A stretch of DNA of 64,000 bases from Fratercula arctica (lineage: Eukaryota > Chordata > Aves > Charadriiformes > Alcidae). Of the stretch, positions 50,041-63,864 are shown in pieces (the first letter of the stretch is position 1; each line of letters opens with the position of its first letter). The position numbers were made by a program, and so were the translations under genes. The notes under the pieces are model-generated. The model was not told the origin of the DNA. It searched no databases and saw only the letters and a program-made list of their open reading frames with translations. Where the stretch lies: assembly GCA_947846985.1 (NCBI GenBank), contig CANTUZ010000026.1, forward strand, positions 54,542,730-54,606,729, given 5' to 3'.

Positions 50041-51712
50041 CTCAGTGCCTGTTTACTGTATAGAATGTGTTATTGATTCACATACCTGGTTAAACAATGG
50101 AAGTTGATTCATTTTGAATGTATCTGATGTGAAAGGTAGTTACAACCAGCAATTTCAAAGCTTATTCTGGTGCGTAATAAAACTAAAGAAATAGTAAGAT
50201 TTCTATTAATAGTTAGAAATTACAAACTGGTATTTACATTAATTCAGGTCAGTGTTTTATTCTCAGCTGGGTTTTTTTTTCACTTAACTAATACACCTCA
50301 TTTTCTTCCGTAAGCGCGTAGAAGAAGATAAGTTGTTTTTTTTTAACTGATAGTTGTAAATGCATAGTTTACATTTGTTATTTGATAATTAAAACTTGCA
50401 ATACTTACTTTGCAAAGGAGAACCTTAATTATGAATTTATTTGTTCAGTGAAGTTCTGTTCAAAAACCTCATCATGTCCAGTCCTTTTCATTAAAGTACT
50501 TAAGGACATGCTTGACTTCTAGTACTTTGCTAAATTTTTACAGGTTGTAGAATCAAGGCAAAAAATTTGTATCTGAGCTCTTGGTGTGTGCCTGCAGAGA
50601 TATTATAAACAACGTATTTATCTGGTACAGGAGGCTGAAGGAAGAATATAATTGTCTTCCCCAGGAAGACTGTAAAACAATTTTTATATCTGGCTTGGAA
50701 TAAATTTTATGCCCCAGTGGATTTTGACTGAGAAAATAAACTGGTGATGTGCAAAAAATATGGTGGGTTTGGTTTTTTTTTTTGTTTAGTTAAGTCATAT
50801 GCTGTATGTGAATTACTCTAAATGAAACTGTAGGTCTAAGTTGCAGTTCTTTTTCTGCTCTGGAAAATGCCAAAGCCATTTCCTGAAATGTTCTCTGAAC
50901 ATGGCCCTGTGAGGCAAAGAGAAACCAGCTGTTCCTAGGGAACACAGACAGGAACCAGGATAGCCCGCTGTTTGTACTCATCAGCTCTTCTTACATACAG
51001 GGCCAGCAGTCTCTCGTTAAACTTGTGTAAGGTGAGCAATTCAGTCTGTGTTGAATGCAAACAGGTTTTCAGACTAAGTAACTTGAATTGCAGGTGATAG
51101 ATATCAAAGGCCATGATGCAGGGAAAGTAGATCGTGGCCTCCTCTCTACCTGATAATCCCTGGGTCTGTCTGAGGATCTCCTGTACACCCTCTCATGTGC
51201 ACTTACCATCTGCTCTCTAAGCGTGGCCACATTTGAAATGAAAGTAAGGGTGGAGAAAGGGTGATGGGCTAGAAAATGAGAGGATTTTGATGTGTCTGAG
51301 GAGTTCGTGTTTCTGTAAGCAGTGATTGTGATCTCAGTAATTTGCCAGGAGACCCCTGGTGATCTAAATGCAAGCATACCTCATGCAGGCTGCGGGTGTG
51401 AAGTTAGCCTTCCCAGCACTTCGATGCAAGACCATATACCTGTGGACCTTAGCTTTGGAGAATAGAGGCTGAAAAGGAAGAACGTACTGCAGTTACTTCA
51501 TCTTGTTGTCTTACTTCTGCTTCTCTTCTTGCTCTTATTTCCATGCAGGTGCTATCTCTACAAACAAGAAAGTGGGAAGGAGTATATAAAGTCCAAATTT
51601 GTAATGTGCTTCAAATACAATAATGATTTTTTTGTGCATGAAATTCTAACACCTCTGAAAATAAATCCAGTGCTTTGTGTTGGCTATACAATAGCTACAA
51701 GGTTGTTTGGTG

Positions 51713-51743
51713 CTTTTTGTTTGTTTGTTTGTTTGTTTGTTTT
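51713..51743. repeat. (GTTT)n microsatellite
   Basis: About six perfect TTTG units, in otherwise unremarkable non-coding DNA. Confidence 0.9.
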
Positions 51744-54470
51744 AAGTCAAGAATTAAGCTTTTCCTTGTAGCAGGGAGCTCCTTGCTGCATTACTTTAAA
51801 GAATGGCACATGCCAAATAAAGAAGAGCCCTTAGGATGCCAGTCAAATGTAGCAGCGCAAAATATCTTTTTAATAGCATCCTTTCAAAAACTGCATTCAA
51901 ATGTAAAATAAACCCCAAACATGAAGCACATTAGAAAGGCACAAAACAAAAAACAAAAATCTCTTACGTTTAGTGTTTTATTAAATAAGTAGCAATTAAT
52001 CAGATAACTACAACAGTAGCTCTGGCTGCAATGCTGCCAGGCATTCTGTGTTCTCAAGTGCAAAACTCTGTTTAGCTTTTGCTAGAGTAATTTTTTTGTA
52101 AAGATTATTAGCTTTTTATGGGTAGCCAAATACCTTTTATCCCCATGGCCGCCAGCCTGCCGAGAGGCAGGCATATTTCACAGACATGCGCCTGCAAACA
52201 GAAAGGCATACCGGTACCAGCAAAGTCTAAGAATCTTATGGGGAAATCTGACTGGCACCACGTTGTCTGCAATACAGATCTTCTTTGTATTCTGTGTGAT
52301 TTCAGTTTGTTTTTCTGGTAAGTGCTTTAAGAAAGGAAAGAAAAAAAGCCCAGAGACATAAATGAGAAATCACAGGCAAAGGGGTGGGAGGGAATTGTTC
52401 ATCATGAAGTAAGTGGTTATAGATTAATTCGTTAAATAAATAAACAGTGAAGAAATAATAAAAATACTGTTATTTGTTGTTGATGCCCATGGCAGTTTGA
52501 GGGAGGTTGAAATAGAGTGTTCTTACTGCCCCTTGTCATAGCACATCAATATGTTTCTTTGCTAGCATGATCTGTGGGAGGTTCTGCTCAAAGTTAGTGT
52601 TATTCATGGAGGAACAGTGGAGGAGATCTTTCTAAAATTGTAGCATCTTTCCTTATCAATCAAAGTCCAGGAAAGGATTTCCAGTGGAAACTCTCCCTGT
52701 CATGGCTATTGTATCCAGCTTCCTGCAATTTTAAAGGGTCTTAAGAGTTTTGCTTTTTCCCCCAAATTACGCATTGTAGCAGTCAGAGCAGTGACTACAA
52801 AACACATTACATTAGTTTTTAATTTTTTTTTTTTTTTTTACTATTTTGTATTGAACTTTCTGAAAAAAGAAGCTCTAAGCTAACTGATCCAAAATAAGGA
52901 AACACATGAATTATTTAGAAATTCTCATGCCAATACTTTAGAAGGGTCCTCTAGTAAGCTGATTTTTTTATTTGCTTTTCAATTTAGGATGCATTGAAAC
53001 CTGTAGTTTTATCAGGAAGTTAAAAGTGCCGCATAAATGGCAGTGGGGAAGTGTACAGTATCAGTTGCCCATTAAAGAAGCTTTGCAGCTACCACTAAAC
53101 TGTTTGCTTGGATTGCGCAGATCACATGATATCCTTGTATTTAGAGAAAGTTAAAAAAAAAATAAATAAATTGACAATGTAGCAGGTTGTTCAGTCACAT
53201 TTCTACAGGTTTTAATTTAAAAAAAAAGCTGGATACATTTCTACTATTTAAAAGAAAAATATCAAAAAGTCTATATTCTGAAGTGCTCTCTTTTCATTTG
53301 GTCCAAAAAAATCATGTTTTATTTCCATTTAAAACCATCATATTAAAATACACTGTTTAAAACATTCTGGCATGAAATCTTACCAATTGCAAACACTTTG
53401 TAATTGTCGCATTCTGTGTTGCGGAGTGTCATTAAAAAGCACTATCTTCTGCAGACATATGGATTTTCATGGTTATGCCTATCATAAAAAGATCATTAAC
53501 AGGGACTGCAAATAACATAGTTTTCTTTAGCACATCACTTTGATAGACATGATCTACCTTCTTTATAAAAAATAACTAAAATCACTCAGCAGAAAAAAAG
53601 AACTAAAGCTTGGTTTTATTGACAAAAGGGGATAGCTAATCATATCACAAGCATTACACAAATAAACAGTACTATCCTTTTCAAAGCTTAATGCTTGTAA
53701 TCTCTAAATTTGACAAAGCAATATATGCTGAAAGAATTAATTATGACTGTAATGTTTCACTATTACAAACATTCCTTTAAAATTATATCTAGAATTCCGA
53801 TTATCTGAAGTTTCAAAAATGAAGGTTTGATATAGTAATATTGGTTGCTCTCCAATACTTTAATTTGAGATGGTTCTCCATGGTCTCTTACTTTGGGTAT
53901 GTTACCAGATTTAAAGTGTCACTAATTACTTTAGGCTCTTACTATGTAGCTTATTATTAGAGTTTACTCTTATGCTTGATTCTTATATTAAATCACTAAG
54001 ATACAGACACACAATCTATGATGCTCAGAGGCCACTTTAACAAATCAATTCTTAAAGCAAGCTTAATTTAATGTAATTTTAAGAAGATCAGAAATATACA
54101 AATTTTGTCATAAGTGTAAAAATTGTGTAGTCGCTACAGCACAGAAGAAAAATTGATGTTCAGAACTGTTTAGAAGTGCTAAACTATTCCATATTGCATA
54201 CGACTTCTTGCCTGGTTGCTGAAGGCAGCAAAGTCACATTGTTATCCCAAATATTACATTATTTGATCATTTCTCTTCCTGACAGTATTCAGGTATCTGT
54301 AGTCTAATTCTTCCTCCATTCTGAGTCACTTTTGGACCATCCATGATTGTGTCACCTTGCATGAGGGAGAATTGAAAGGGTTTCAATATTTGACTTTTCT
54401 TTCACTCAGCTTTCACCTATGAGCAACATTCAGATCTGTTTTACTTCTTCAGAATATCAAGAAATAGTCA

Positions 54471-54512
54471 AATAATAAAATAAATAATAAAATAACAAAG
54501 TAAAATAATTAA
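54471..54512. repeat. (AATAA)n-like low-complexity tract
   Basis: Imperfect AATAA/AAATAA repeats over about 40 bases. Confidence 0.7.
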
Positions 54513-57500
54513 ATTGTAGACCTCATCACTGCAGTGTATTTTAAACACCCAAAATATTAATAAGTTCCAAAATGTTAGAAAAAGTCATGGAGAATTTGGC
54601 TTTCATTAACTATGAAACATAATCGTAAAGGTGCATTCTGTAGTCTCAGTCAGGAGCTCCTGGTACATGATGAATACTGGGAAGACATACATAGAAAAAG
54701 AATATTCTGTACTTATGTCTCATGCAGTTTTTCCTAAACTGATGACCGCTGTTAGGGACAGGATACTTTACTGAGACCATTAGACTGATATAAAATCTGT
54801 CAAAGAAATACAAAAATACCAGAGGTGGCATTAGAGAAGCTAGAACAATGACTGGAGAACAACTGTCTTGCTGAGAACAACTATTTTAGATGCCGTGCCA
54901 TTCTATGCAGTGCAGTTATGCTGCTCCATTCAGCTCTCTCTTCACTCTGCCAGAAATACCTGGTGAAGGCATTTATTATTTTTCCTTTCCACTAGCTCAA
55001 GGATTCCAGAAATCCTGCTTTATGCCACTTGAACATGTATTATTCCTTTTTAATTTCTCTCACACTCTCTCTGATGCTTCAATTCGCAAACGAATAGATG
55101 CAGCCATGAAGCACACCTCCCTCGCGGGCTAGACACAGTTTAAGTCGTGTCCTGCTATGGAGTAGAGATGCAGCCTGATGGCATCCAGACCTCCATAGCT
55201 AAATGCAACAGAGACATGGCTCCACCCACCTGGACTTTCAGTCAGCTCTATTATGTGTTCTTTGAATCTCTTGGCTAGAAACACCTTCTTTCTTGCAATG
55301 CACTAAATCGTCTGATTGCCTTCAAAATTCTTGATGTCTGTGCCCATTCCCTGCCTGCTATTTTTCTCATTTTTATTTTTCCCTCTTACTATGCCAGTCC
55401 TTGTCCATCACACTGGGCTTTGTCATCCTTTTTTTGTTCATTTCTAGTGAATTAAGCTTTCTGTATTTACACATACAGGCTCTAAACTTGCTTTTTATAC
55501 ATAGCTACATATATTCTACATTTTCTCCTCAGTGAATCCTTCCACAAGGCCCATTTAAACCATGTTACTGGACACAAATAAAAGAAAAAAAAATCCAAAC
55601 AGGACTTGTAAGGGCTAAAAATTAAACCCAGAGAAATTAAAATATTTTTTGAAAGTTAAGACAAACATTAGGTATATATAAATTTTTATTAAGGGAGAGA
55701 ATAAAAATACCAATGGAAGAAGAGTATAGTAGGATTAATTACAGCGTGCAGCCCCGGTTCAGCATCGGAGTCTGCTGGCAATGATCACTGGAGACCTGCA
55801 GTCACTTAAAGGTCAAATAAATTTATGTAAATTAATCTCAGTGGAAGTTACAAACTTTAAGAATTAAAGACAGTAACTGCAATAAAAGGGTATGGCAATA
55901 AAAATAGAAAATCAAGATAACGAAAGAGATGATAGAGGCTGAAACTAGCCAAAAGAGAGAAAGATATATTAAACATTTGCTAATAATGTTTGCACTGCAA
56001 ATGCTTCCATTCTCCAATGCAAAAGGTCAGTCTTTGGTAAGGAATGATGGTCCTCTTAAGAAGAAAAAGTTGGTACCTGGAAGATTGATAGAAACGCATC
56101 AGAAAAAAAGCCATTTGATCTGAGGAAAGGAATGTAGGGACATTCAATGTACCACCAGTCACTGAAATTGTGATCAGCTATAGTACATTTTTATGAAATA
56201 ATGGGGAAAAGGCATTTTAGTATTTAGATGAATTTTAGCAATAGGGTTAATACATGGCTATGAGTGACAAGTTATCTTGGAAACAAGGCTGGATTTACCA
56301 ATTAAACTTTTATCTCTGCCAAATAAAGGGACAGACTGTTACCTAACTTCAGGAAGAAACCACGAGCTGTCAGAATTAAACATGAGTATTTGATCTAAAC
56401 ACCTTAATTGGCTCATTGTATTTGCCATGCCAGAAGTTTTCTTGTCTCTTCTAGTGTTACCTTTTGAAAGTCATCATTATTAATACAATGCCTCAGTATT
56501 TTGTTCAGTTCTCCAGATCATACTTGTGTCTTATATTTTGCAAAGCCTCAGAACTAAATTCTGCTGCATGCTGTGGCAGACTGGAGAGACTGGGACAATT
56601 TAATGCACAGTAAAGTAGAAATCGATTGCATTTTTCATTTTCTTATGTATTTAATCAGTGAGTGTCTCCTGTGTTATTTTCTTGGAGATTAAATTCAGTT
56701 TATCTTAAGCCATCACCACACTTCCATTTTTTTCTATGCTGGAGGTTTCTGGACTGGTAACACAAAGCTGCACTGATAAGGACTGCAGATCTGCGGGCTT
56801 TAATGGCTGTGTAAGGGAGAGCTGGGCCATAACAGAAATGATGTCAGAGAGCTTTTGAGTTCTAATATAAATTAGGTGGACAGTTTGACTAGAATACTCA
56901 CCAACTACATCATTAAAGCCGGCATTGCATTGTAATTTTTATTTTCCCCTTAACACTCCATTTGGAGGACAGGGTGTTTAATTTCTCTTCACACCTCTTG
57001 TTTCAGGCTGTCTGTAGATTTACGGAGAAAATACTGAACTGATTATGAATTCTCTGTGCTGCTCTCCATGACAGCATTTGTATGGAGGCCACAGGAAAGA
57101 TTTTCTTTTCTGTACACATTTTTCAGTCCCTGGGGTTGTGGCTTCCCTTCACAAAAGCCTCAGGTTTTGCACAGTAGCTGCCAAAGGTCCTGGTGACAAA
57201 ATATTACCCAGCGCGACCCCGTATTCAGGGGTAACACACACCCTACCACCGGAATCTCTTTGCTGTTCAGTCGAGTGCCAAAGACTCTCAGGAACTGGCT
57301 TGCTCTGTACCAGTACTGCTAGTCTGCACGCTGGGGACAGAGCAAGAGATGTGGTGGATACTGTGCACTGTGCTCTAAATGCAGATTGTAGATAAAGACC
57401 TTTGCCAGTGAGGTATAATTCAGGGCAATCATGAAGCCTCTCTGAAACGTTCTGCAGCTCTGTTCCTAGAGCTAAGTCCTCGGGGACCCTGCTGTTCCCA

Positions 57501-59099
57501 TCATCGCAGGGCACAACTTTGAGAGTTGCCAACTGTAACATTTCAGCTTTCATAACAAACATCCCTTTTATTCCCATCATCGAGATCCATTTACCTCTAT
57601 AAAAACAACAACCCACAAAATACAGATCTGTTTATTTTGAACATTACCCTCTAGTAAGTAAAACCAACTGTAATCCCAAGATATTTTATGGTCCTGGAGA
57701 ATATTTTTATTCATGCCATTGGGTAGTGGATTATTACTGCTAACTGCACAATAATATACTTCCTTGATTTTAGGTATCATTTCAGTATTGATCTTTACTG
57801 TGGTAATACTGTACATAAAAAAAATAAAAAAATGTTCTGCTATTATCTTCAGTCTGGAAATCAATGAAGGTGTGGCTAATCTGTGGTCTCACCTATATTC
57901 CATGGTCATTTACACATTTCTTGGAGCTTTTCCGTCTGTTAAAACCTGATGGAGAAAAAGCACAGGTTCTTTTCTTAGCAATGCTTAGAGACATAGCGAA
58001 ACACAGGGCATTTGATGGAGCATAAATCAGCCGCTCTCTCCATCTACATTCCGCTTTACCCATTTTTCAAAATGAGAGGTACTTTAATAAATAGCAGCTC
58101 TTGCCGCTATCACAGACATAGTGATGTTGAAAAATCACCCTCATTCTGGTCAGCTAGATTTGCAGTTTTTTTGAAAAAATCAAACTGCAGTTAACTGTAT
58201 CACTGCTGTATATTTGCATTTGAAATATTTTTTCCAGAAAGATTTTGTCAATAGGTCTATCAATACAATCAGTACAGAATTAATTTAATTCTTTTTACTT
58301 GATTTCATTCCTTCTAGTTATGATTTTAATACATACTTCATTGTTTCCCAAAGATACCCAGTGTGAAGCAAGCACTAACAAAAACCAAAGAAGGAAGAGA
58401 TAAACAGATTTGTGTAAGTGCAACAGAAAAAAAAAAAAAAGTTAAATATAAACCAAGTAAATTAATAAGATTCATAAGGAGGCAAATTTGGAGAAATAAC
58501 TAGCACCAGATTTGGAAGCTGATTAACAAAAGTGAATCTTTGATGTATGATGTGAAAATGGACAAGGTTTTCAGGACAGTCAGCCCCATCCAAAATCAAG
58601 AGATCAGCATGAGGAAGCATACAGGGCAGAGTGGGAAGGAGTAGCAAAGTGAAAATAATAGAGGGAATGCTAGGACTAGAAACAGGGCAGTTGTAAGAGT
58701 GATTAGATGACCTAATGTTAGAAATATAGACTTAAGATCCCGTCACCATACGACAGAGAAACAGGGTTCACAGCAGATTTTTCAAGGGTGATTTTAGTAT
58801 ATGCCCCCCAATCTGCCTAACCTGGAGAATATCTAAATTACATTTAGACCACTAAAGTTCCTAAGCACCTTACGCTTCTGCTTTTCTCGTATGCAGAACT
58901 GGTGATGTAAGAAAGGCATGTCTCAATGCCTGTCACGAGTGGGTGCTTAGCAGGACTCAGTCAGGCCAGCCGCCCAGCTGCTAATTTCATAGACCTGCTC
59001 ATCACATGGTCCAGAAAAAAATGGAGCAGTACACTGGGAAAACCACAGCTCAAATTCTGTCCATAAAAAAAAATTTTAGAAAAGGACAAATCTGTTTGG

Positions 59100-59160
59100 G
59101 AAAAAAAAAAAAAAAGACCAAAACCAAAACAAAACCAAAAAAACACCACAAAACAAAACA
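59100..59160. repeat. A-rich tract with CAAAA units
   Basis: About 15 A followed by imperfect CAAAA/CCAAAA units. The long antisense frames here are Phe-rich products of this simple sequence and not genes. Confidence 0.8.
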
Positions 59161-59440
59161 TTTTTTGCCAATCTGGAAAAGGGAAGTTTGAGGCACAAAC
59201 CTGTGCTTCACATTTCCTATAGCACGTTTAGGAAACTCACTTTTGAGCTTCCTAGCTTTTATTGTTCTCATTCCTTCTAAGCCATTCCCGGACTGTGAAT
59301 TCCAGTAACTGAGAGACCATTTGGGCTAGTCCAAACCTCAGAATCATTTGTGAAGCCAGCCTGACAGAGGGAATGACATGCACTGCATAGAGTCCAGGCC
59401 CTCTCAACCACGCAGAGGAGAATTAACTTCTTAGTTCAGC

Positions 59441-59544
59441 AGTGATGCAGTTCTCATATTATACATTATTACTTGTTTTATTTTTGTTCAAAAGTGATGC
59501 GGTTTTCATACTGCATAATTATTACTGGTTGTGTTGTTTGTGGT
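59441..59544. repeat. Imperfect tandem duplication, 52-bp unit, two copies
   Basis: AGTGATGCAGTTCTCATATT at 59,441 recurs as AGTGATGCGGTTTTCATACT at 59,493. Each copy is followed by a similar TATTACTKGTT...TTTGTT stretch. The copies differ at several sites, so the duplication is not recent. Confidence 0.75.
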
Positions 59545-62500
59545 TTTTTTTTTTTTTTAAACCCTGATTTAAGAACTTATATGTCATTATCTATTTTTTT
59601 CATTTGATTTCCTTCTGCAATTTGCTTTTCCTCACTTGCTCTGACTCTATCGCAGATACTCCATTGATCTAATAGAGAAATTAAGGTATGGGAACAGTAC
59701 CAATTGTTTACAATACAAATGCAATTAAGACTTCAAGACTCTTCTTGAAGCTCTTCCTTGGACCTGGGCTTGTACTTCTCATATATGGAAAAAAAACAAC
59801 TCCCCGTATTGAACCTAGTTATTGTAGTAGCATAAAAGCAGGATGAAAGAGAAATGCCTCAGCTGTTCACCTCATAGGTACTGAAAGCTGAATTCATTAC
59901 TAAATCATATGAGTAATTCTTCCCTGAACAGAGATACGTGTATGTACCTGCTCAGGTGTCTGCATAGATCCTGCAGGCTATCTAGGTGTTAATTAACAGT
60001 CTAAGTTAAATACAGGAAGACACTGAATGCACTTCAAGGCTTATGCCCTGTACATAGTAAATATCTTAAATTCAAAAACTGGTAGAATCTTTGAAGAAGC
60101 CACTATAAAGGTGACTAGATTAACTCACAGACCTTCTCTCTCCCTTTTCCTCACCTCCTCCCTTACAGACCATCTCTTTATGGTTTGAAAATATTAATTT
60201 GAAGAAGATGCAAGAATTCTGCTTAGAGACTACTGGCACTGAGAGTACTCATGGAGTTTGTTTCACTGTAGTAGTGGTTATTTGAACACAGCAGCTGAAC
60301 CAGTCACTGCATTTGGCAGCAGGGTGAGTTTCTTCTAATTACATACTGATGTAGGTCTTGGTGAGAAGGAGGAGAATCTGCACAAGCTGCTTTTCTCTCT
60401 AGCACTGAATGGGGACCATAACTGAAAACAACTTTCCCCTCTTGGTTCAGTCTGTGTCCCAGAATGTTTTCCTGCAATTCCAAAAGGCTTGTAATGTTCC
60501 TTTCTTACCTTTGTTTCTACATAGTCCCTGGAGGAAAAGCAAGGAAGGTAAAGGAAGCCAAGCATCCAGAAATATATTTTAGTTGGAGTCGTATTTTAGA
60601 AATATGCAGCATTACATGGGGGGATATATTCTATCTCTACAAACTGCTGTAAATGTTGACAAGTTGCGGCTCATAAATTACATTGCCTCTTGATCCCTGA
60701 TGCATTAAGTGGTACATGGCTATCTGAGGCTACAGTAATTCTCTTTCTGACACAGTGCCTCTTACTTTCATAACTTTTCTGCTTCACTGCTCTTGTTTCA
60801 GATGAGGATTTGTCTGAAATTGTTATGAATTGTGATGCCCATTATTATTTTTGTGTGTTATTAATATATTTTACACAAAAAGCAGACATAGTTCCATAGA
60901 TTTCAATCTTGTCTCACAGGAAAGCAGTTTCATGCCTCAACAAGTAATTTGTAAAAAATGTATCCTTCACTATTCTAAATGATTTTTAGATGACATGAAA
61001 AATATTTGGATGTGCTTTTATTGAAAAGATATTCATTTATTCGGTGAATGGTTTTGAGCTTCAAGTTCATTACAAATATTTACCTTTTTCAGTACACAAA
61101 TTATATAAATTTTCTGGAATTTTTTCTATGGTCTAATTGGGTGATTTAAGCCACTAAGCAACAGAAAACACCCTGGGAACTCAAAATTTTATGACAACAT
61201 ATTTATGCTTTGTTCATTGTTTAAATACTGGTAAAAACGTATGCTATTGCTTCTATGTCTTGTCTACAAAGTCAAAGACCCTCTTTAAATGTGGAACAGA
61301 AACTCTTGATGCTTCTAACGTCTCAGTGGCAGTAGTGGTCACAAGCTGGTTCTTGGAAACTTTCAGCTTCACTGGAAATCAGCTCTAGACACGTAATTTC
61401 TGTTAGCAGGCAAGCACAGGACTGCCTACATTTCGAGAACTTCAGCTGCTGCAAAAAACTAATTTGTACCTTAGGTTTTTATTTATTATGTGTTTCTCCC
61501 ACTGTCTTTCCTGAAAGATTTTACCTGGTAAATAAGTTTTCATACTTCTTACTCTACACGAAATGAAGGCAATACTCAATATTATTACCATTACAATATA
61601 TGAAATGCTCAGTAGTTCGACATATTTTTCTGAGAACTTTCCTGTTTTCAAACCAGAGGAATATGTCAATATAGATGTTTTATCCATTGGGCTGTTGGGC
61701 AGCACTCTGTACCTGTTTCGTTTCTTTGTGGGGCTAAAAGGAAGAATTGATCTGATTTCTGTTTAATTGCAGAAGGCAGTTTGCAGGTTGAGACACCTGC
61801 CACTTAATTGTCGGTGTAAGGTCTATATTTATCTTCAGCCTTTCCTACTCATTAGTTTAATATTTTTTTTCTGCTTAACATAAATGCTTATATGAAACAC
61901 ACTTTGAGTGTCCAGCTCTCTAGTGAATTGTTGATCACCTGAAACAGATGGGAGAACACCTAAGTCCCACTCGTGAGGAAAGCTGTTCATCTATGGGAAG
62001 TTGACAAACGTGCTAACTCAGTGCGACTACAAGGAGAATGGAGCGCATTTAGCACCTTTACTGCACATAAATATAAATAATGAATGTAAAATGTTATGAT
62101 TAACATATCATCTAAATTTCAGACATCAAATTCAAAGTCCTATAGAAACAAAGGTTTTAGAAAGACACCAGATATCTTATTAAATCTGTTAATGTATTTG
62201 GAAAAAAATAGGCTTTCTTGTGTCCTGTGTATCTAAAAATTTGTGTTTCTCCCAAGTGAATGTTTCCCTACAAGAAAGATATTGCATCTTCACGCAGCCC
62301 GTGCCCTATTGCTGTCCTTAGCAGCACAGCAATAACAGCACATACTGTAACATACTTTATGCCACTACATGTAAAGTGTTCAAGGGTACATGGGAACAGG
62401 TTAGGAAGGGCCAATAAAAACAGTCAAGTTGACATTTCTCTTTGAACGAATATTCATGGATATTTTTTCTGTTATTTATTGTTGTATTTTGCTATTTAAA

Positions 62501-63444
62501 GCAGATTAATTTGTAGTTAAACCGGGGTCTGCCACTGTCCACCACAATAGATACAAATAAATGGAGCCAGCGTGGCAGGGAAGCTTAACCTGACAGGATA
62601 AGGATCCTGTCATATTCTGCATCATATTCTTGCTCATTTAAATGTGGCTTTTCTCTCCCAGATTTAACAACTACCAGTTTCTCCTTGCTGAAGGGGGTTT
62701 GATTGCTCAGACTGAGGAAACACCTGATTTTTTTCATGAGTTTTCTAGTACATGGTTCTGTACTCAGACTTTAATATAACTTTCTTCTACAGTGCAGGGA
62801 CTTCAAAGATTTTTTTCTATGAAGAAAACAGGAGGGTTTTACTATAGAGTATAAAAAACTGTTAGAAAACTTCTCAGCAATACTGAAGATGTCATGCATT
62901 TTTATAATTGAAGTCAATCAGACTGTTGAGTTAATGTGCATATTCTGCATAAAATAAATACACATACTCTTTTTCTAACTTTACACTATAGGACTCATCA
63001 AAGAATATATTATATATAAATATGTATGAATGTTCCTATTTATAAAAAAAAATTTCACTTGCATTTCTTCTACCAAACAGTCATATAAAGGCATATATCT
63101 ATTGCTTTAAGATGTAAGTATATTGTTCTTTGCCACAAGTATGTATTCAATTTGTCATTGGAAAGTACAATATAAATTATAATGATTAATCCAAACAGCT
63201 TTTTTTTTTTGACGCTTCTTTCATTTTTTGTAATAAGAAGATTAAGTCTTGAAGATCTTATACTTGTTAACACTCTAAAAGTTGATTGTTCTTAAATAAC
63301 TGAAGGATATTAAGATGTCTTTTCTTGTTTCTTCCCCCCCTCCTCGAAGGAGATATCATGCATTTAGAGCATGCTCTTTTTTAGAGAACTGTTCTGAAAA
63401 AAAGGGTTTACATTTGGAAAACCAAAGGACAGGTGTTATTAAAT

Positions 63445-63864
63445 ATACTATTAAGGGAATGGAGCACCTCCCTTATGAGGAAAGGCTGAGACACCTGGGA
63501 CTGTTTAGCCTGGAGAAGGCTGAAAGGGGATCTCATCAATGCTTATAAAGGTGGGTGTCAAGAAGGTGAGGCCAAACTCTTCTCAGTGGCGCCTAGTGAT
63601 AGGATAAGAGGTAACGGGCACAAACTGGAACACAGGAAATTCCATCTCAACATGAGGAAAAACTGCTCTACTTTGAGGGTGGCAGCGCACTGGCACAGGC
63701 TGCCCAGAGAGGTGGTGGAGTCTCCGTCTCTGGAGATATTAAAAACCTGCTTGGATGAGTTCCTGTGCAACCTGCTCTAAGGTGACCCTGCTCTGGCAGG
63801 GGGGTTGGACTAGATGATCTCCAGAGGTCCCTTCCAACCCCTAGCATTCTGTGATTTGTGATTT
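63445..63864 (+). mobile_element. CR1 LINE 3' fragment
   Basis: The copy starts near AAGGGAATGGAGCACCTCCC and continues through [54 protein letters not shown] (about 63,688-63,729) and GGGGGGTTGGACTAGATGAT to CATTCTGTGATTTGTGATTT. It is a well-preserved, 5'-truncated avian CR1 of about 420 bp. In-frame remnants are open but far too short to be functional. Confidence 0.93.

Larger units (their letters stand above)
50041..63444. other. Non-coding DNA, 13 kb, no gene seen
   Basis: AT-rich with microsatellites, the 52-bp duplication and chance frames. The longest frame, 57,616-57,149 minus (155 codons), lies in a locally GC-richer patch and matches no family I recognise. Confidence 0.65.

Noticed and set aside
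63315..63780. Plus-strand frames of 77 and 64 codons near the right end
   Set aside because: They are translations of the CR1 tail, not host genes.
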